Of a DNA stretch of 64,000 nt, positions 43,373 to 54,307 are shown in pieces. A program made the translations under genes and the position numbers. How positions within the stretch are numbered: position 1 is the first letter of the stretch; each line of letters starts with the position of its first letter. The stretch spans positions 558,001 to 622,000 of the forward strand of contig NZ_AVPK01000001.1 of the NCBI RefSeq assembly GCF_000768685.1, in the 5' to 3' direction. The stretch is from Knoellia subterranea KCTC 19937. Lineage in GTDB: Bacteria > Actinomycetota > Actinomycetes > Actinomycetales > Dermatophilaceae. Under the pieces are notes generated by a model that was not told the DNA's origin, ran no database searches, and worked only from the letters and a program-made list of their open reading frames with translations.

Positions 43373-44275
43373 TCAGGCCGCGAGAGCACGCGTCAGCTTG
43401 GCGGCCACGCGCTCTGGGTGCGACAGGTCCGCCCAGACGAGGCGGACGATGGCGTATCCGAGGGCCCGCAGCTCGTCCTCACGCCGCTTCTCGGCGGCGA
43501 GCGCGGTGAAGCCCTTTGCCCCGGCGCACTTCTTCAGGCCGTCGAACTCGAGGATGACTCGACCCGCAACGAGGAAATCCACCCTGGCGATGAAGCCGCC
43601 GTTGCCGTCGCAGATGGTCACCTGGCTGCGCCACTCGTGCCCGAGATCGTGGAGCAGCAGTCGGGTCCTCGTCTCACCGGGTGACTCGCTCTTGGGGTCC
43701 GCGAGTGCGATGAGGTTCTCGCCGAGGGCCTTGCGGTGACTCGGCACGAGCGTGGCGACGGCGTCGCGGACGTCGCTCAGGGTGCACTTCTTCTGCCGTA
43801 GTGCGGCGTCCAATGGCACGAGCGCGGCTTCGAGCCCGGAACGAAGGAGGACCTGCACCACCGCATGCTCGATGCTCACGGCGCGAGCGCCATCGATTTT
43901 CACGTGTGGCAGTGAGCCCGGCTGAGTGCGCAAACCCGCCGAGAGCCGGACGCGGCCCACCTTCGCCTGAACGTCGACGACGTCCAGGCGCACCCCGTGC
44001 AGGGGAAGCCGCCTCAGCGCCAGAGCCGCCTGGTGCGTGGCCACGTCCTCGCCTCGCGTGCGCAGGATGGCAAGGACACGCAAACGCAGGACCTCCTCGT
44101 GGTCGGCATCGGTCCACGTGGATGCCAGGACATAGGCGCCCCGCCGCACCCGCACGATCTCGCCGGCGCGCACGAGGCTGCGAAGTTCGGCATCGTCGAC
44201 GTCGACCGCGTGCGCCTCGGCGGCCGTGAAGACGTCGTGCTGCACGGAGGCGATGGTGAGGAGCCGTGGGTTCAT
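43373..44275 (-). CDS. AbiEi-like N-terminus plus DUF559 nuclease-like protein
   Basis: 300 aa. The N-terminal winged helix resembles the AbiEi antitoxin family (TAAEAHAVDVDDAELRSLV, RVRRGAYVL). The C-terminus is a Vsr-like PD-(D/E)XK fold, with RVDFLVAGRVILEFDG, then KRREDELRALGYAIVRLVW. No toxin partner is adjacent, so it is an orphan. Such genes are often mobile or accessory. It is bracketed by the 58-bp repeats; the ATG at 44275 has no clear Shine-Dalgarno. Confidence 0.8.
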   Translation of the reverse strand: MNPRLLTIASVQHDVFTAAEAHAVDVDDAELRSLVRAGEIVRVRRGAYVLASTWTDADHEEVLRLRVLAILRTRGEDVATHQAALALRRLPLHGVRLDVVDVQAKVGRVRLSAGLRTQPGSLPHVKIDGARAVSIEHAVVQVLLRSGLEAALVPLDAALRQKKCTLSDVRDAVATLVPSHRKALGENLIALADPKSESPGETRTRLLLHDLGHEWRSQVTICDGNGGFIARVDFLVAGRVILEFDGLKKCAGAKGFTALAAEKRREDELRALGYAIVRLVWADLSHPERVAAKLTRALAA

Positions 44276-44343
44276 GGACCCATCGTGGCCGTTTCCGCCG
44301 ACGCGGCATGGGCGTCATCCACAGGCTCGCGCCCGGCCCGCCC

Positions 44344-44401
44344 CATGACGCGGAAATCGTGGAATGGCCCGGTTGCAACCGGGGCAGTTGACGATTTCCG
44401 G
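44344..44401. repeat. 58-bp direct repeat, copy 2, right of DUF559 gene
   Basis: Direct repeat of 43299-43356. The inner palindrome is intact, and the outer arm CGGAAATCGT now pairs perfectly with ACGATTTCCG, so a base difference from copy 1 improves the stem. It lies between the divergent DUF559 gene and glpK. Confidence 0.85.
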
Positions 44402-44468
44402 ACGGGGCTCGCATCCCCGCGCTCGGTCCCGCGCCCGCACACCTCGGAAGGGTCCCTAGGCTGCCGTC

Positions 44469-45983
<1,515 letters not shown>

Positions 45984-45986
45984 CCG

Positions 45987-46934
45987 TCAGAGCTCGTGGA
46001 CGAGCGCCTTGTGGACGATGCGGGCCAGGCCGTTGATGGTCTCGCGACCGTAGGCAAAACCTCGCGGGCTGCGGGTCAGGATCGCCATGTGGTAGTCGCG
46101 GCGGTCGCCGAAGACGTGACCGATCGAGTTGAGGCGGTAGCCGTCCGCCATGGGCCCCCAGCCGTTCTTGGTCTCGGCGCTGACCTCGCCCGGAAGGGGC
46201 CGATCCGCCACGCCCCAGCGCTGTGAGGAGATGACGCCGGACATGAGGTCACGGATGTAGTAGCGGTCGCCGTCGTCGATGATGGGCCGGCCCGCCGTGG
46301 TGCGCGTGATGGGTGCCGCGTGAACCGCCCCGAGGAGCGTGACCCAGTCCCCCGGGTTCGTGGTGCTGTAGCCCCACCAGTTGGCGGTGCCGGCAGCACC
46401 ACCGCCCCGGACGGTCGTGTTGGTCAGGCCCAACAGCTGCGCCGACTCCGCCACGTGCTCGGTCCCCACCCACTCGAGAAGCGAATCCGTCGCCACGTTG
46501 TCGCTGCGCTGGATCATCCGGCGGGCAGACGTGTGTTGCTGTTCGGTGAGGGCTTCGCCGGTCTCGTGGCACTTGCGCAGGACCGACACGAGGATGAGGA
46601 CCTTGATGGTGCTCAGCGTCTCGTTCGTGAAGGGCTGCCACTCGAACGTCTGCAGGTTGCGGAGGTCGCGCACCGCAAGGCCCTGGACCCCACCCCGCTT
46701 GGCCCGGTAGGCGTCGAGTTCGGTGGTGAGCGCGACCGTGTCGACCTTGGGGATGGTCGGCGTGGGTGAGGGTGTGGGGGTGGCGACCGCAGGTGTGGTG
46801 GTGCTGGGTGCCCCCGACGCAGCCCCCGCCGGAGCGTCCTGCGAGCCGTGCTCGCGCAGCATGAAGCCGCCCCCCACCAGCGCGAGCGTCGCACCGGCGA
46901 GAACTCGACGGGAGACGTGTCGCGACTCAGGCAT
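45987..46934 (-). CDS. Class A beta-lactamase-like serine hydrolase
   Basis: 315 aa. A twin-arginine-like signal (SRRVLAGATLALVGGG) precedes a Pro/Thr-rich linker of about 40 residues and the hydrolase. SXXK is STIK (Ser108-Lys111), SDN is present (about 144), and the KTG triad reads KNG (about 256). Hydrolysis of a beta-lactam is possible but not shown; some family members are cell-wall enzymes. Leaderless ATG (TACCCT plus 7 bases). It is convergent with glpK and divergent from glpD. Confidence 0.85.
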   Translation of the reverse strand: MPESRHVSRRVLAGATLALVGGGFMLREHGSQDAPAGAASGAPSTTTPAVATPTPSPTPTIPKVDTVALTTELDAYRAKRGGVQGLAVRDLRNLQTFEWQPFTNETLSTIKVLILVSVLRKCHETGEALTEQQHTSARRMIQRSDNVATDSLLEWVGTEHVAESAQLLGLTNTTVRGGGAAGTANWWGYSTTNPGDWVTLLGAVHAAPITRTTAGRPIIDDGDRYYIRDLMSGVISSQRWGVADRPLPGEVSAETKNGWGPMADGYRLNSIGHVFGDRRDYHMAILTRSPRGFAYGRETINGLARIVHKALVHEL

Positions 46935-46973
46935 GACCACGAGGGTAATGCTCGGCCCCCTATGCTCGAAGTC

Positions 46974-48680
46974 GTGAGCCTCTCCCCCGCCGCACGCCAC
47001 GCCACCCTCGAACGGCTCCGGTCCGGTGAGGAGTTGGACGTCCTCGTCGTCGGAGGCGGTGTCGTCGGGTGCGGTGCGGCACTCGATGCGGTGACACGTG
47101 GGCTGTCGACGGGCCTCATCGAGGCACGCGACTACGCGAGCGGGACGAGTTCACGATCGAGCAAGCTCATCCACGGCGGTCTGCGTTACCTCGAGATGCT
47201 CGACTTCGGCCTCGTCCACGAGGCACTCCAGGAGCGGCGACTCCTCCTCACGACCATCGCGCCCCACCTCGTGCGACCGGTCCCGTTCATGTATCCGCTG
47301 AAGAAACCGGCGTGGGAGCGCTTCTATGTCGGATCCGGCATCGCGCTCTATGACGGCCTGGCCTTCGGAGTGCGCCAGCAGGCCGGCCTTCCCCGCCACC
47401 GCCACCTCGGCAAGAAGGCGGCCCTTCGACTCATGCCGAGTCTGCGCCCGTCGGCCCTCACGGGTGCGATCCAGTATCACGACGCTCAGGTCGACGACGC
47501 CCGCTTCGTCCTCGAGCTCGCCCGGACGGCAGCGATGCACGGAGCACACGTGGTCAACCGGGTGGCCGCCGTGAGCATGCTGCGCTCCGACGACGGGTCA
47601 CGAATCGTCGGGGTGCGTGCGCGCGACCACCGCACCGGCGAGGAATTCGACATCCGGGCGCGACGGGTCATCGCCGCGGCCGGAGTGTGGACCGACGAGA
47701 TCCAGTCGATGCTCGGCGAGGACGGACCGCTCAAGGTGCGGGCGAGCAAGGGCATCCACCTCGTCGTCCCCCGCGACCGGATCACTTCCGAGACCGGCGT
47801 CATCCTGCGCACCGACAAGTCGGTCCTCTTCATCATCCCGTGGGACGAGCACTGGATCATCGGGACGACCGACACCGAGTGGAGCCTGGACAAGGCTCAC
47901 CCCGCGGCGACATCCGCGGACATCGACTACCTCCTCGACACGGTGAACGCCGTCCTCGTCACCCCCCTGACGCGGGCCGACATCGACGGTGTGTATGCCG
48001 GTCTGCGCCCGCTCATCTCCGGCGACAAGGACGACGACACGACCAAGCTGTCGCGCGAACATGTCGTCGCCACACCGGTTCCCGGACTGACGCTCGTCGC
48101 CGGCGGCAAGTACACGACCTATCGGATCATGGCCAAGGACGCGGTCGACGAGGCGGTCAAGGATTGGGAGTCCGAGGTCGCGGAGTCATCCACCGACAAG
48201 GTGCCTCTCGCGGGCGCGATCGGATGGGAGTGGCTCAGTGAGCGCCCACAGATCCTCGCCCGCTCGGCCGGAATCGACCAGGAGCACATCGAGACGCTCC
48301 TCGAGCGCTACGGCACCCTGACCAAGGAGCTCATCGCGCTCATCAACGCGGAGCCCGGGCTCGGCGAACTCCTGCCCGGCGGTGAGACGCACCTCAAGGT
48401 CGAGGTCGTCTATGCGGCCGCGACGGAGGGTGCGGTCCATCTGACCGACATCCTCACCCGGCGGACCCGGATCTCGATCGAGGCCCGCGACCGAGGGCTC
48501 ACGGCCGCTCCGCATGCCGCGGCTCTGGCTGCTCCGATCCTCGGGTGGGACGAGGCCCGGGTCGCGCAGGAACTCGACATCTATCACCGTCGGGTCGAGG
48601 CGGAGATGTCGAGCCAGACGATGCCGGACGACGAGAGCGCGGATCAGGCCCGTCGCCTCGCGCCCGACGCCGCCCTCTGA
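46974..48680 (+). CDS. glpD: FAD-dependent glycerol-3-phosphate dehydrogenase
   Basis: 568 aa. FAD motif VVGGGVVGCGAALDAVTRG near the N-terminus; HGGLRYLEMLDFGLVHEAL follows, and the GAIQYHDAQVDDARF and GGKYTTYRIMAKDAVD segments are typical of GlpD. It passes electrons from glycerol-3-phosphate to quinone at the membrane. The GTG start at 46974 has TATGCT plus 7 bases (leaderless); the ATG at 46962 overlaps that box and is rejected. Works with glpK. Confidence 0.93.
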   Translation: MSLSPAARHATLERLRSGEELDVLVVGGGVVGCGAALDAVTRGLSTGLIEARDYASGTSSRSSKLIHGGLRYLEMLDFGLVHEALQERRLLLTTIAPHLVRPVPFMYPLKKPAWERFYVGSGIALYDGLAFGVRQQAGLPRHRHLGKKAALRLMPSLRPSALTGAIQYHDAQVDDARFVLELARTAAMHGAHVVNRVAAVSMLRSDDGSRIVGVRARDHRTGEEFDIRARRVIAAAGVWTDEIQSMLGEDGPLKVRASKGIHLVVPRDRITSETGVILRTDKSVLFIIPWDEHWIIGTTDTEWSLDKAHPAATSADIDYLLDTVNAVLVTPLTRADIDGVYAGLRPLISGDKDDDTTKLSREHVVATPVPGLTLVAGGKYTTYRIMAKDAVDEAVKDWESEVAESSTDKVPLAGAIGWEWLSERPQILARSAGIDQEHIETLLERYGTLTKELIALINAEPGLGELLPGGETHLKVEVVYAAATEGAVHLTDILTRRTRISIEARDRGLTAAPHAAALAAPILGWDEARVAQELDIYHRRVEAEMSSQTMPDDESADQARRLAPDAAL

Positions 48681-48730
48681 GAGGTGTCCCCAACCCGGGA
48701 ATTGCGTGAGTTGGGCACGAGGGTCGAGGC

Positions 48731-49768
48731 CTATGTGGCGAGTTCCAGGGGTGGGCCGTGGTGGGTGCACCAGCCGATGACGTCGTCGTCGACCTCGATC
48801 TGAGGGCGCCACCACCCCTCGGTCGGCAGTGGGTCCGGGTCCTCGAGCGCGACCCGCGCGAGCGGCATCCGCGCCCGCGCCTCGTCGACCGCCGCGAGCA
48901 TTGCGTCGTATTCGGCGCGCGGCCAGTACTGCCGCGTGATCGAGTGCCAGACCACGGTGAGTACGTCATCGGCGGCCGGCCGATCGACCTGGTCCCGCAC
49001 CCACTCGGCGCCGCCGGCGCGATCGACGGTCACCGGAGTCCCGCGCAGCGTCTCGAGGGCACCGCGCAGCCGCGCGTCCCGCTCCGGCATGTGCGGCCAG
49101 ATGAAAGAGCGCAGGTATGCCGCCCCCTCACCTGTCGTCGCATCGAACGGTGCGAGGTCGCAGCCTCTGCGTTCGAGGACCTCGAACTCCTCCGGAACGA
49201 AGCCCGGCGCCTCGCAGCCATCCAGCACGAGCGGCGCATCGACGGGCCCTGCGGTCCAACCGTCACCGACGAACCGGTAGCGGTCGACGAGCAGTCCCAG
49301 CCCGGCCGACGCACCGGGCTCGAGCAGCCGAATCTGACGAATTCCGTTGCGGCGCAACGCTTCTGACAGTCCAGCCAAGAGGGCGACAGTCCGACCGACC
49401 TCGTTGGTCTGCGGTGCCACGTCAAGGCCCTCCCGCAACTCGGCCACGTGCGAACGCAGGACGGGCTCCAGAGCCGGCCACACGGCATACACATCCGGCG
49501 CAGCCGAACCACCCGCAGAGGGATAGAACTCCGCGAGCTCGGGAGCGTCCCCACGCAGGACGATCCGGTGGATGCCCGCGAGCAGTCGAAGCTGCACCAT
49601 GTCCCCCGGCGACGCATCCTCATGTCCGGCGAGAATCTCGCGCACGACTCCCCCGCGGTCCCAGTCGTCCGCCAGCACTTGCACGAGTACGCCATAGAGG
49701 TGCTCCGTGCGCCCGCTGAAGTGGTTGCGCATGCGCTGGCCGATATCGGCTCCGTCGTAGGCAGTCAC
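48731..49768 (-). CDS. DUF2332 family protein
   Basis: 345 aa, actinobacterial DUF2332. It has a SAM-methyltransferase-like look in parts (LLEPGASAGLGLLVDRYRF) but no confirmed function; the closing WWRPQIEVDDD... is typical of the family. Leaderless GTG (TATCGT plus 7 bases) overlapping the opposite -10 of the aminopeptidase gene. The 50 bases after its stop hold a weak hairpin (CCCAAC/GTTGGG). Confidence 0.85.
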   Translation of the reverse strand: MTAYDGADIGQRMRNHFSGRTEHLYGVLVQVLADDWDRGGVVREILAGHEDASPGDMVQLRLLAGIHRIVLRGDAPELAEFYPSAGGSAAPDVYAVWPALEPVLRSHVAELREGLDVAPQTNEVGRTVALLAGLSEALRRNGIRQIRLLEPGASAGLGLLVDRYRFVGDGWTAGPVDAPLVLDGCEAPGFVPEEFEVLERRGCDLAPFDATTGEGAAYLRSFIWPHMPERDARLRGALETLRGTPVTVDRAGGAEWVRDQVDRPAADDVLTVVWHSITRQYWPRAEYDAMLAAVDEARARMPLARVALEDPDPLPTEGWWRPQIEVDDDVIGWCTHHGPPLELAT

Positions 49769-49786
49769 GCATGTCACGATAGAGCG

Positions 49787-51283
49787 GTGAGCGAAGAGCA
49801 GAAGCAGGCAGAGAACCGGGCCCGTCCGACGACCGAGGAGTTCCGCGGTTTCGTCCGCGAGGACTGGGCCGAGCGCCGACCTCAGGCCGACGCCCAGTCG
49901 CCCGTCGCTCCGTATGCCGCAGCTCGTCGTGCGCTCGTGAGCGCCGCATTCCCGAAGCAGCGGCTCATCGTGCCCGCCGGCGGTCTCAAGGTCCGCAGCA
50001 ACGACACGGACTACGTCTTCCGCCCGCACAGCGCGTTCGCGCACCTCACCGGCCTCGGCGCCGACCGTGAGCCGGACGCGGTGCTCGTCCTCGAGCCGAC
50101 CGACGACGGGCACGAGGCGATGCTCTATTTCCGCCCCCTCGGCGAGCGCGACAGCGACGAGTTCTTCGCCGATGCTCGCTACGGCGAGTTCTGGGTCGGG
50201 GCACGTCCCAGCCTGGCCGACATCGAGCTCGAGCTCGGCCTCACCGCGAAGCACATCGATGAGTTCGAGGCCGCCGCGGCCAAGGACGCCGGTGAGATCA
50301 CCGTGCGTCTGGTCCGTGACGCCGACAAGGACCTCACGGCCGTTCTCGACACGGCCCGCGTCGAGAACGGCGCCACCGAGGAGACCTTCGTCGAGCAGGA
50401 CGACTCGCTGGCGCACGCCCTGTCCGTGCTCCGCCTGACCAAGGACGAGTACGAGATCGAGCAGATGCGTGAGGCCGTCGCCGGCACGCACGTCGGGTTC
50501 GAGGCCGTCATCGCCGAGCTCGAGCGAGCCGTAGAACTGGGTCGCGGTGAGCGCTGGATCGAGGGCATCTTCGGTCTCCACGCCCGCCATCAGGGCAACG
50601 GCGTCGGCTACGACTCGATCTGTGCGGCTGGCGACCACGCCAACACGCTGCACTGGATCCGCAACACCGGCGAGGTCACCGACGGCGAGCTCGTCCTCCT
50701 CGATGCGGGTGTCGAGGTCGATTCCCTCTACACCGCCGACATCACCCGCACCCTCCCCGTGTCCGGAACCTTCACGGACGCGCAGCGCGAGATCTACGAC
50801 GCGGTGTATGCCGCGCAGGAGGCCGGGATCGCGGCGGCCCAGCCGGGGGCGAAGTTCTCGGACATCCACGCCGCAGCGATTCGCGTCATTGCCGAGCACC
50901 TCCACGCGTGGGGTCTGCTCCCCGAGGGCGTCACCGTCGAGGACACCCTCGACACCGAGCACGGCCAGTACCACCGCCGCTGGATGGTCCACGGCACCTC
51001 GCACCACCTCGGCATCGATGTCCACGACTGCGCCCTCGCGACCCGCACTGAGTACATGGACGCCGAGCTGCAGCCGGGCATGGTCCTCACGGTCGAGCCG
51101 GGCCTCTACTTCAAGGCCGACGACCTCAAGGTCCCTGAGCGGTTCCGGGGCATCGGCGTGCGCATCGAGGACGACATCGTCATCACGCCGGACGGCAACG
51201 AGAACCTCTCGGCCGCCATGCCGCGCAGCAGCGCCGACGTCGAGAAGTGGATCGCCGAGATCCGCGAGGAGACCGCCGACTGA
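49787..51283 (+). CDS. pepP: Xaa-Pro aminopeptidase (M24B)
   Basis: 498 aa. Aminopeptidase P N-terminal domain, then the pita-bread domain with metal ligands Asp in LLDAGVEVDSLYTADITR, His in HGTSHHLGIDVHD, and two Glu (VEPGLYF and RIEDDIVIT). It removes the N-terminal residue before proline. The GTG start has CACGAT 6 bases upstream; it faces DUF2332 across 18 bases. Confidence 0.93.
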   Translation: MSEEQKQAENRARPTTEEFRGFVREDWAERRPQADAQSPVAPYAAARRALVSAAFPKQRLIVPAGGLKVRSNDTDYVFRPHSAFAHLTGLGADREPDAVLVLEPTDDGHEAMLYFRPLGERDSDEFFADARYGEFWVGARPSLADIELELGLTAKHIDEFEAAAAKDAGEITVRLVRDADKDLTAVLDTARVENGATEETFVEQDDSLAHALSVLRLTKDEYEIEQMREAVAGTHVGFEAVIAELERAVELGRGERWIEGIFGLHARHQGNGVGYDSICAAGDHANTLHWIRNTGEVTDGELVLLDAGVEVDSLYTADITRTLPVSGTFTDAQREIYDAVYAAQEAGIAAAQPGAKFSDIHAAAIRVIAEHLHAWGLLPEGVTVEDTLDTEHGQYHRRWMVHGTSHHLGIDVHDCALATRTEYMDAELQPGMVLTVEPGLYFKADDLKVPERFRGIGVRIEDDIVITPDGNENLSAAMPRSSADVEKWIAEIREETAD

Positions 51284-51295
51284 CCCACCCCCGAC

Positions 51296-52045
51296 TCAGC
51301 GGCGGTTGACGACGTCGAGGGCGAGCGCGTGCGTGACGCCCTCGACGTTCGCGGCCTTCGCGCCCATCTCGAGGATCATCGGCACCAGCTGCGCCGGCTT
51401 GGGGAAGTCGTCCGGAAGAGCAGAGTTGTATGCCGCGTGCTCCTCGAGCGATGCGACCGCCACCTCGACCTTGTCCCCGACGTCGACGTAGTGGGTCGGC
51501 GTCATCGGCCCGGCGAAGGCCAGCACCTTGACGTGCCACGGCTCGAAGCCCTCGTCGACGAGTTCCGGGAAGATCCACCGGTTGCCCGCATCGGCGACCG
51601 CGTCCGCGCAGGCCAGACCCACGGCCCGATGGTCGGCCTGGTTGAGCATGCCGCCGACGAACCGGTTGCCGTAGTCGCCCGTGATGACGAGGTCGGGGCG
51701 GCGGCGCCGGATCTCGCGGGCGATGTCGCGGCGCAGGGCGAGGGAGTACTCGACATTGCCGTCCCGGTGGGTGCCGAAGTCGACCTCGGTCACGCCGACG
51801 ACCGCGGCACTGGCTCGCTCCTCCGCCTCCCGGACGGCGCCTGCCTCGTCGGGGTGCATCGTGTCGATGCCCGCCTCCCCGCGCGTGAGCAGGAAGTAGG
51901 TCACGGTCTTGCCCGCCTCAGTCCACTTCGCGACGGCAGCGGCGGTGCCGTACTCGATGTCGTCAGGGTGGGCGACGACGCACAGCACCGACTCGAAGTC
52001 CTCGGGAAACAGTTCCAGCGCAGGCGCGTTCGATACAGAGTCCAT
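51296..52045 (-). CDS. PIG-L family deacetylase (N-acetylglucosamine-type)
   Basis: 249 aa. The zinc motif AHPDDIEYG (residues 25-33) and later MLNQADHRAVG define the PIG-L/LmbE family (MshB, BshB). It deacetylates a GlcNAc-type or related substrate; mycothiol relatives belong here but the MshB identity cannot be claimed. Leaderless ATG (TAGCGT plus 7 bases). Convergent with pepP. Confidence 0.88.
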   Translation of the reverse strand: MDSVSNAPALELFPEDFESVLCVVAHPDDIEYGTAAAVAKWTEAGKTVTYFLLTRGEAGIDTMHPDEAGAVREAEERASAAVVGVTEVDFGTHRDGNVEYSLALRRDIAREIRRRRPDLVITGDYGNRFVGGMLNQADHRAVGLACADAVADAGNRWIFPELVDEGFEPWHVKVLAFAGPMTPTHYVDVGDKVEVAVASLEEHAAYNSALPDDFPKPAQLVPMILEMGAKAANVEGVTHALALDVVNRR

Positions 52046-52055
52046 GCCGCCCACG

Positions 52056-52667
52056 CTAGACCTGATGCGGTGGCGCGGGCGGCTCGTTCGAGTGAGTCTG
52101 CTGGGTCGAAGCAGTCGCCTGCGCCGCCACGTCGCGCATCCGCTGCGCCTCGGCCTGGGCCGCGGCCATCGGGTCCATCTGGGCGAGCAGCTCACGCCCG
52201 CGGGCGGCGAACTTGTGCTCCGTCAGCACTTCGTACTTCGTCGCGACGACCTGCGTGATCGACGTGAAGTCGCGCTGTCCGCCGGTGAACGAGTAGCCGA
52301 CGAGCGCCCAGATCGCGCCGAACACGGCACCGAAGATCACCGTCGCCACGACGGATGTCCACGAGAACCCGCTCGTGTCGAACAGCGCGAAGATCATGCC
52401 GATGAGCAGACCGAGCCACGCACCCGACAGCAGTCCGCCGAGGAGGATTCGGCCTCGCGTCAGACGCCCGGTGACCCGCTCCAACTGCTTGAGGTCCGTG
52501 CCGACGATGAGCAGGTTCTGCACCGGGAAGTCGTGGTCGGAGAGGTAGTCGACGGCCTTCTGCGCGCTGGCATAGGTGTCATGGACGCCGAGCGACATCG
52601 GGTACTCGAGGGACAGGACCTGAGCGGCAGCTGCCGGCCCGAGGCCACGCGTCGGTTGGGTGCTCAT
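52056..52667 (-). CDS. YflT-type general stress protein with two TM helices
   Basis: 203 aa. The N-terminal third is a YflT-like soluble domain (YASAQKAVDYLSDHDF), and two hydrophobic helices sit around residues 80-100 and 110-130. The C-terminus is Ala/Gln-rich and presumably cytoplasmic. Annotated elsewhere as general stress protein; function unknown. Upstream lies the second intergenic repeat. Confidence 0.8.
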   Translation of the reverse strand: MSTQPTRGLGPAAAAQVLSLEYPMSLGVHDTYASAQKAVDYLSDHDFPVQNLLIVGTDLKQLERVTGRLTRGRILLGGLLSGAWLGLLIGMIFALFDTSGFSWTSVVATVIFGAVFGAIWALVGYSFTGGQRDFTSITQVVATKYEVLTEHKFAARGRELLAQMDPMAAAQAEAQRMRDVAAQATASTQQTHSNEPPAPPHQV

Positions 52668-52750
52668 GCCCTCAGTCTCCCACCCGCGACTGGACGTTCG
52701 CTGGAAGGCAACTGACCGGCATACCTGCGTGTGCAGCGGCGCACACGTCT

Positions 52751-52840
52751 GCGCCGGTCGCGCGACCGGCGCAGACCGTGGTGACCGGCGCAGCCATACC
52801 TGCACCGGTCAACAACAACTGCGCCGGTCGTGCGACCGGC
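52751..52840. repeat. Intergenic palindromic repeat, copy 2
   Basis: It begins with the same perfect 22-bp palindrome as copy 1 at 29146, followed by the same order of GTGACCGGCGC, ATACCT and GCXCCGGTCA units, then an extra GCGCCGGTCGTGCGACCGGC. Most of the 190-base gap upstream of the acyl-CoA dehydrogenase terminus is this element. Confidence 0.78.
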
Positions 52841-52859
52841 AAGCTGTTTGTCCCAGGAC

Positions 52860-54056
52860 TCAGCCCTTGAGTGCGTAGTCCTTGAGCAGGCTGCGGCCGA
52901 TGATCATCTTCTGGATGTCGGACGTGCCCTCGCCGATGAGCATGAACTTGACCTCGCGCATGAGGCGCTCGATCTCGTACTCCTTGGAGTAGCCGTAGCC
53001 GCCGTGGATGCGGAAGGAGTCCTCGACGACCTCGTTGGCGTACTCGCTCGCGAGCATCTTGGCCATGCCGGCCTCGACGTCCATCCGCTGGCCGGTGTCC
53101 TTGAGGCGCGCGGCGCGGACCATCATCGCGTGGATGGTCTCGACCTTCGTGGCCATCTCGGCGAGGCGGAAGAGGACCGCCTGGTGCTCGGCGATGACCT
53201 TGCCGAACGTCTTGCGCTGCTGCGCGTAGGCGATGCCGAGCTCGAAGCCGCGGATCGCCAGACCGCAGGCGCGGGCGGCGACGTTGACGCGGCCGACCTC
53301 GACGCCGTCCATCATCTGGAAGAAGCCCTTGCCCGGCTCGCCGCCGAGGATCTGGTCGGCGCTGATGCGGTGCCCGTCGAGGATGAGCTCGGTCGTCTCG
53401 ACGCCCTTGTAGCCCATCTTCTCGAGCTTGCCGGGGACGGTGACGCCCTGAGCGGTCTCGCCGAAGCCGGCTTCCTTCTCGACGAGGAAGGTCGTCATGT
53501 TCTTGTAGACGCTGTCGGCGCCCTCGTCGGTCTTGACGAGCAGGGCGACGAGGGTCGAGGTGGCGCCGTTGGTCAGCCACATCTTCTGGCCGGTGATCGA
53601 GTAGCCGTCGTCCGTCTTCGTCGCCTTGGTCGAGACGGCGGAGACATCGGAGCCGAGACCGGGCTCGGACATCGAGAACGCACCACGGACCTCGCCGGTC
53701 GCCATGCGCGGCAGGTACTTCTGCTTCTGCTCCTCGGTGCCGTGCTGCATGAGCAGGTAGGCCACGATGAAGTGCGTGTTGATGACACCGGAGACGCTCA
53801 TCCAGCCACGCGCGATCTCCTCGACGACGAGGGCGTAGGTCAGCAGCGACTCGCCGAGTCCTCCGAACTCCTCGGGGATGGTCAGGCCGAAGACACCGAG
53901 CTCCTTGAGCCCGTCGACGATCTCCTGCGGGTACTCGTCGGCGTGCTCGAGCTCCTGGGCGGCGGGGATGATCTGCTCATCCACGAAGACCTTGACGGCC
54001 TTCAGGATCTCGGACTGCTCCTCGGTGAGGCCCTCGGTCTGGGCGAGACGTGCCAT
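52860..54056 (-). CDS. Acyl-CoA dehydrogenase
   Basis: 398 aa. FAD-binding AFSMSEPGLGSDVSA, substrate-loop segments, and the catalytic glutamate at Glu376 within IGEGTSDIQKMIIGR are visible. It oxidises an acyl-CoA to the 2,3-enoyl-CoA, passing electrons to ETF. Chain specificity is unknown. AAGGTGG lies 11 bases before the ATG. Probably acts with the CitE and MaoC proteins of the window. Confidence 0.93.
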   Translation of the reverse strand: MARLAQTEGLTEEQSEILKAVKVFVDEQIIPAAQELEHADEYPQEIVDGLKELGVFGLTIPEEFGGLGESLLTYALVVEEIARGWMSVSGVINTHFIVAYLLMQHGTEEQKQKYLPRMATGEVRGAFSMSEPGLGSDVSAVSTKATKTDDGYSITGQKMWLTNGATSTLVALLVKTDEGADSVYKNMTTFLVEKEAGFGETAQGVTVPGKLEKMGYKGVETTELILDGHRISADQILGGEPGKGFFQMMDGVEVGRVNVAARACGLAIRGFELGIAYAQQRKTFGKVIAEHQAVLFRLAEMATKVETIHAMMVRAARLKDTGQRMDVEAGMAKMLASEYANEVVEDSFRIHGGYGYSKEYEIERLMREVKFMLIGEGTSDIQKMIIGRSLLKDYALKG

Positions 54057-54307
54057 GCGTGAATGCCACCTTCATGAGTGTGGGAAAGACCTTTGTTGAG
54101 TATGCCGTCCGCCCACCTCACGCTGTACCCGCTCGGCGCGTGATTCCCCCCACGCGAGGGCCCCACCGCGGGCGGTTAATTCGTTGGCGAGAGGGCTGCG
54201 AGGTGTGTCACGCTGGGAGGCGAGCACCCGGCATACGCCGTCGTGCCCCGAGATCGAACCCGTCCGCGCGATGCACGAGCATCCCGCCGAGCAGAAGGAG
54301 GCGTGAC

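Noticed and set aside
45987-46934. Acquired antibiotic resistance beta-lactamase
   Set aside because: Composition matches its neighbours, there are no mobile genes near it, and the KTG motif is altered to KNG.
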